A stretch of 64,000 bases of DNA, from contig NC_026657.2 of NCBI RefSeq assembly GCF_000004075.3, positions 8,122,001-8,186,000 of the forward strand, given 5' to 3'. The notes beneath the pieces were generated by a model. That model searched no databases, had not been told where the DNA came from, and was given only the letters and a program-made list of their open reading frames with translations. This stretch comes from Cucumis sativus. Taxonomy: Eukaryota > Streptophyta > Magnoliopsida > Cucurbitales > Cucurbitaceae. Below are positions 59,546 to 64,000 of this stretch, in pieces (the stretch's first letter is position 1; each line of letters begins with the position of its first letter). The translations under genes and the position numbers were made by a program.

Positions 59546-61668
59546 TCACACAACAGTGCTGGAATTCTTACTGATTTTAGCCAAGCAATTGTCCTTTGGC
59601 CTTGAATGGGGCAGATACAAGATTTGACAATCAGGGGTCAGCCATTCAAGCCTGTAGAAAAAAATCAACCCGATTAACAACACAAATTGTTAATACAAAA
59701 AAACTCATTATATTTTGTCTTTTCCAAGTGAACTTACTTGTAATTGAGGAGAAAATAGTGAATGAAAATACAAATCTCTAATTTGGCTAGATCATTTCCT
59801 GGGCACAGCCTGCTTCCTGCTCCAAATGGAAGAAACTCTCCTGCTTTTGGGATAAATCCCTTTATACAAATACCAAACACAGTGTGGATATCAGATGGAT
59901 TTCATTTGATGTGATATAACTTTAATTTTTGTAAAAAGGATATTGAAACTATGAGTTTTAACATACATCCCATCTTGAAGGATCAAATTTCTTTGGGTCT
60001 GGGTAAACTTCATCGTCATAGTGAATGCTTCTGAACCAAGCCAGCACTTTCCAACCCTTGGGAATTAGATAGCCTGCAATCACACAAACACCATTCATAC
60101 AATGGAGAAATAAACAAGAGGAAATAATTATTCAGTGCCCATCACTCCTAACACTTGGATGCATAGGAAAGATTGTTCATGGATTTGAAAACCTGACTGT
60201 TTCTAATAACCTCTAGGTATAAGTTGGAAACACATTTATAGTTCATCTTTCATATATTCAACAGTGCAAAATTGCTAGCCACGTTGTAGCAGATTTATTG
60301 AATAATTTTCGAGCTCTCTCGCAAATATGTAATGGTATGAAACGACCAACCACATTGTTCCAATTCAAATAAGAGAGAGGCTAAAACATTCAATAAATAC
60401 TACTCTAGCGATTTCTATATTGTCAATTTGAGAATAGTTAATCAGTAGAGTTGATGGTTTGACCCTCCATTGTTAAAATGTAAACTGCTAATACGACAAT
60501 AAAAAAAAAGAGAGAGAGATAGGTATACCATTGAGATTGACATCCATTTGTGCTTCTCTGAAGACAACAAGGGAGAATGATACGTAGCGAAGAGTTTCAT
60601 CGACCACTTTCGAGAGATATTCCATATCCCTGCATTCTTTCAATGTCAATCCCTTTTGACCTGCAGGCCTCCTTCTCACAATCTCCTCCTGTTCCTCCTG
60701 TTCAGTTTATTAAACCAACTTTTATCATGATTGATCTTATATGATACCACACGAATTTTGTCACTAAGTATGAAAATATGACATGATTTTGAGTAACCAA
60801 ACAAGCTAATTAAGATCCTAATTTTGTATATACCTTGGCTTTCTTGAGAACTTCTGGGTGTTGATTCAACAAAATAGTTGCCCACATCATGGTATGGCCT
60901 GAAGATTCATGACCTGCATTCAAGTACATCACCAGAATGTCAATGATCTCCTCATCAGTCAACTTTCTGCCATTTTCATCTTCAACATCAATCAGAGCGT
61001 CCATCATGTCCTTCCTCTTCGGCGCCCAATTGCCCAATCTTCTCTTTCTTCGCTCCGTCACAATTCCTTGAAACGCAGCCACAAGATTCTTCCGAGCCTA
61101 AACATTCAACCGATGGTGTTTAATTGATCAAACAAATTCCAGAAACCAAAGTACACTTTTCGTAATTAATTGAGGCAAATTATCAAACACCTTGAGTGCT
61201 TTGTGGTAAGCAAATCCAGGAATGTTAATTCTCAGGGCTCGAACACCATAGTTAAGCCGAGTATACTCCTTCTCTAACGATTCCATTACCGACTCACTCT
61301 CCGCGCTAAGGAAAATGTACATGATAATGGTGAATGTGAGCTTACGAAGTTGAGTTAAGAATTCGATTGGTCCCATATTCGACCATTTATCCAAGGATTT
61401 CAATACATTCTCTTCAATGTAAGGAATGTAGTTGCTCAAAGCTTCAAAGCCGTTCACCGGAGCAGAGGTTAAGCGGCGGAGGCGCTTGTGTTCCTCGACC
61501 GGCATTTCGATGAAGGACTTCTTTCCAATGAGCTCTACAGCTGCTCGTGGCCAACCGGGCTGGAAGGCTTCGTCGTCGGTCAGAACTTTCCGGCATGTCT
61601 CCGGCGTCGTCACGACCACGCTGGGGTTTCCAAACAAATGAATTTTGTACACTCCGATTTTCCCAAAC
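59546..61668 (-). CDS. Cytochrome P450, CYP88 family (ent-kaurenoic acid oxidase-like), first exon outside the window
   Basis: Six exons: 61668-61191, 61097-60834, 60697-60529, 60073-59967, 59859-59738 and 59651-59546. All junctions are in phase, encoding about 415 residues. Motifs in order are [20 protein letters not shown], the I-helix [17 protein letters not shown], the ExxR helix [25 protein letters not shown], and the heme loop [11 protein letters not shown] with its Cys ligand. The C-terminal exon has [17 protein letters not shown]88A enzymes oxidise ent-kaurenoic acid to GA12 in gibberellin synthesis at the ER. In cucurbits a CYP88L branch acts on cucurbitadienol instead, and I cannot tell them apart here. 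The N-terminal 75 or so residues (membrane anchor and PPG hinge) are missing; exon 1 must lie beyond the right edge, or be lost. Confidence 0.9.
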
Positions 61669-64000
61669 CTATAATTAATTAAAAGAATTAGATTTCTAAT
61701 CTCCTCATCATCCTTCATACATAGTTCTAAACAAAACTCAAATTCAATCCTTCTAAAATACCAAAATAAATTTAAATATTTATCAACTATAACAAAATTT
61801 TGAATTCAATACTTCTATCACCCTTACCCATAAAATCTCAAATCCTTAATTTTAAAATAAAGTTTGTATAGATATGATCAACATTGTCCTTGCCAATGTA
61901 TCTATTAAAAAATGTATAGTAATATTAAAAAGAAGCAGCATAAATTATGTTACAATAGACGAAATGAGATTGTTTGGTTTCAAATAGATAATTGAAAATG
62001 ATGTATGAATATATAATTTATAGGTTTTATTTATTCATAAGAGAGAGACCTAGAAAATGATGACACAAAAGGACTCCTAGAATTGAGCAAACATAAGATC
62101 AACACAACACAAATTCTCCACTTCTTTTTTTTTTTTTCACTAGAAATGTCTAAACAATTAAAATTAGCAAAACCACACACCGACATTGAAATTATTCCAA
62201 CAAATTCAATTTTATCAATATCTTATTTATAGAAATATATATTCTTAAACAAATGATCATGGAAATTTCCCTATAAATTACTAAAAGAACTATAACAATA
62301 AATCATTCAAAAATAATAACAATAAAAGCATTATAATTAACGAATAATCTCCCTAGATTGAATAACTCTTGTTTGGATTAATTTTCTAAAAATTTTAAAA
62401 CTTTTTAAAAGGGAATAATATTGGAAATTTTTATTTATAAACTTTTTTAGAAAAAAAGAAAAAACTTGAATCAAATTCATTGTATGTCTGTCTGCTGTTT
62501 GCTTACTTCACTAACACAGTGCTCTACACTTTTTCATGCATTGCCTTTTCAAAACCTTTTAGGGTCATTATGGTAATTTTCCCTCCCCTGTCCTTTTCTT
62601 CGTTAAAATAAAATTTCAAAAACACAAACTATTCGGTAACTGTAAAAGAAAATGATTTTTTAAATCCAAATTTAAGGTTTAAATTACTTTCCCCAATTTT
62701 GTAATGCAAAATACAGAAAGCTTTTTGGAATAAAAATTGATTTCCTCTTCTTGTTATTTTAAATGAGGAAGAAATAACGAATAAGAAAAGAGAAAGGATT
62801 TCCGAAAAGGTATTCTTCGTGAGGAAGAAAGAGAGTGTTGAAATGAAAATACAAAGTTGCAATTTCGAGCCCATAAAATAGCCCTCATTCTCTTTACGTA
62901 ATTTAAAAACCTGAATTATATATTTCTGTGACTTGTCAGAAATGAGACAGAAGAAAACACAAATATAAAGCATTATTCAACTTCTCTATGATATAATCAA
63001 ACTAAGTATACTTCATTTGTTCTCTAAATAAACAAATAATTAGTACTTAAAACAACTTTTAAAACTCATTGATTCAAGTAAACTTTACAATAATCCATGT
63101 AGCATATGTTTTATATCACTCAACTAGACATGCATGCATGTAGTAAAGTTAAAGAAGAATTAAATAATGGTAAACCTCTAGGCATGGTAAACCGATAGAT
63201 TGTTTTTTACAAATCAAACATTCAAATTTTTCATGATCAAAAGAGAAAAAAGGTATTTTTGTGAAGTAAAAAAAGGATGAAACGTCTATCAATCATGCAT
63301 CAATCATGCATGCAACACTCACACCAAGGTATATTGGCTCTTATTAACTTTTTTGGACAAACAAGATTTTAAAAATATATCCAAAGAGAAAGGAAAAAAG
63401 TATCACTTTATATGTATTTCGAAAAATATATATTCTTAAAAAATATAGTTTTTTATACTGCTATGTAAAAAAAAACTTGCAAAATTTCCAAAATAAACTA
63501 TAGTTTTGAGCAGTTACAGGACCTTTTTTTTTTCTTCTTTAAAAAATGACAAAAGATATCATATTTAAAGTTTAATGTTTATAAAACATTCTTCTTCTTA
63601 TCCGGTTCGGTTTAATATTTTAAATCGATTCTAAAATTAAATCAAACTGCTTTATTTTTTAAAAAATTAAAGAAATGTTTATAAAGGTTTTGTTTATAAA
63701 GATCATTCAGAAATTTTGTAAAACTTGGTACTTTAGTGGGTCAAGATTGTCCAAAATTTAAAGAGAAAAGCAAATTTTATAATGCTTTGGTGGCGTGAAA
63801 TTTTCTAGGATTTAAACCGAACCGCATATAAAATTTGGTTTTGATTTAGGTTGACACAAACGTATGGTTTGGTTCGATTTCATATAAGATTTTTTTGTAT
63901 TTTGCGGTTCAGCTTCGAATCGAACCATGAACACCTATGGTCAGTACATTCAACCATGCATGTAGCAGTAAAGCATTGATGGACAGTCACGTTGAGATAT
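61669..64000. other. Likely first intron or upstream region of the CYP88 gene
   Basis: No CYP88 exon 1 (anchor plus proline-rich hinge) could be found on the minus strand here. The region is AT-rich with a T-run near 62128 and atcatgcatcaatcatgcat repeats near 63290-63312. A segment rich in ggttcggtt and cgaacc words lies at 63590-63940. No other gene is visible. Confidence 0.5.
63590..63940. repeat. Dispersed repeat rich in GGTTCGG / CCGAACC words
   Basis: Words such as tccggttcggttt (63600), aaaccgaaccgc (63813), ggtttggttcgattt (63867) and gcggttcagcttcgaatcga (63903) are scattered over 350 bases and end in gaaccatgaacacctatgg. This composition is common in plant dispersed repeats of unknown class and resembles the repeats at 2268-2492 and 19960-20275. 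No ends were found. Confidence 0.35.

Noticed and set aside
62629-62973. Minus-strand frame of 114 codons as the missing CYP88 exon 1
   Set aside because: Its product lacks the proline-rich hinge and the CYP88 N-terminal pattern and does not join to the acceptor at 61668 with a sensible sequence.

Overview
This window is nuclear DNA of a flowering plant. It is AT-rich, its genes have many GT-AG introns, and it carries several plant-only gene families: PPR proteins, AHL, HIPP, PUB U-box, type-1 LEA and CYP88. The protein sequences and the style of the dispersed AT-rich repeats suggest a cucurbit (Cucumis or a relative). That placement is inference, not something the sequence proves.

Layout from left to right. 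The 5' part of a TatD-type metallo-hydrolase gene (minus strand) runs off the left edge; its 5' leader holds tandemly duplicated blocks that each carry a splice-donor-like site. Next come a two-exon P-class PPR gene of the At1g02150 type (3018-5509, +) and about 4 kb without genes that holds a decayed plastid ycf2 fragment near 7.8-8.0 kb. They are followed by a P/U-type cyclin (9548-10787, +) and a ten-exon RFC3-like clamp-loader paralogue (12951-17565, -). Then comes a gene-poor stretch of about 11.8 kb (17.6-29.4 kb) with a CACTA-like remnant, simple repeats, small tandem duplications and an orphan promoter-like patch.

From 29.4 kb the window is gene-dense. It holds an AT-hook AHL gene with an intron (29392-30417, +), a double-HMA isoprenylated HIPP (31635-33740, -) and a small group-1 LEA gene (34297-35213, -). 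Next is a divergent pair of peroxisome-targeted metabolic enzymes: the ureide-pathway bifunctional enzyme TTL (36158-39660, -) and a CHY1-type 3-hydroxyisobutyryl-CoA hydrolase (40473-47674, +). A DYW-class PPR editing factor (48046-50232, -) converges on CHY1. After another gene-poor stretch come a single-exon PUB22/23-like U-box E3 ligase (53926-55173, -) and, at the right edge, a CYP88-family P450 (59546-61668, -). Its first exon is not in the window.

Exon models were built by hand from reading frame, splice consensus and intron phase. All complete models close in frame. The most interesting points are: a tandem 3' splice acceptor in TTL that would remove exactly the internal PTS2 signal; the shared intergenic region of TTL and CHY1, both peroxisomal, with a perfect palindrome; repeated donor sites in the TatD leader; an intron cutting the conserved GRFEIL motif of an AHL; a paired exon structure in the HIPP that records an internal HMA-domain duplication; and the loss of the SRC arginine finger in the RFC3-like protein. 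No CRISPR array, tRNA, rRNA or convincing intact transposon was seen.
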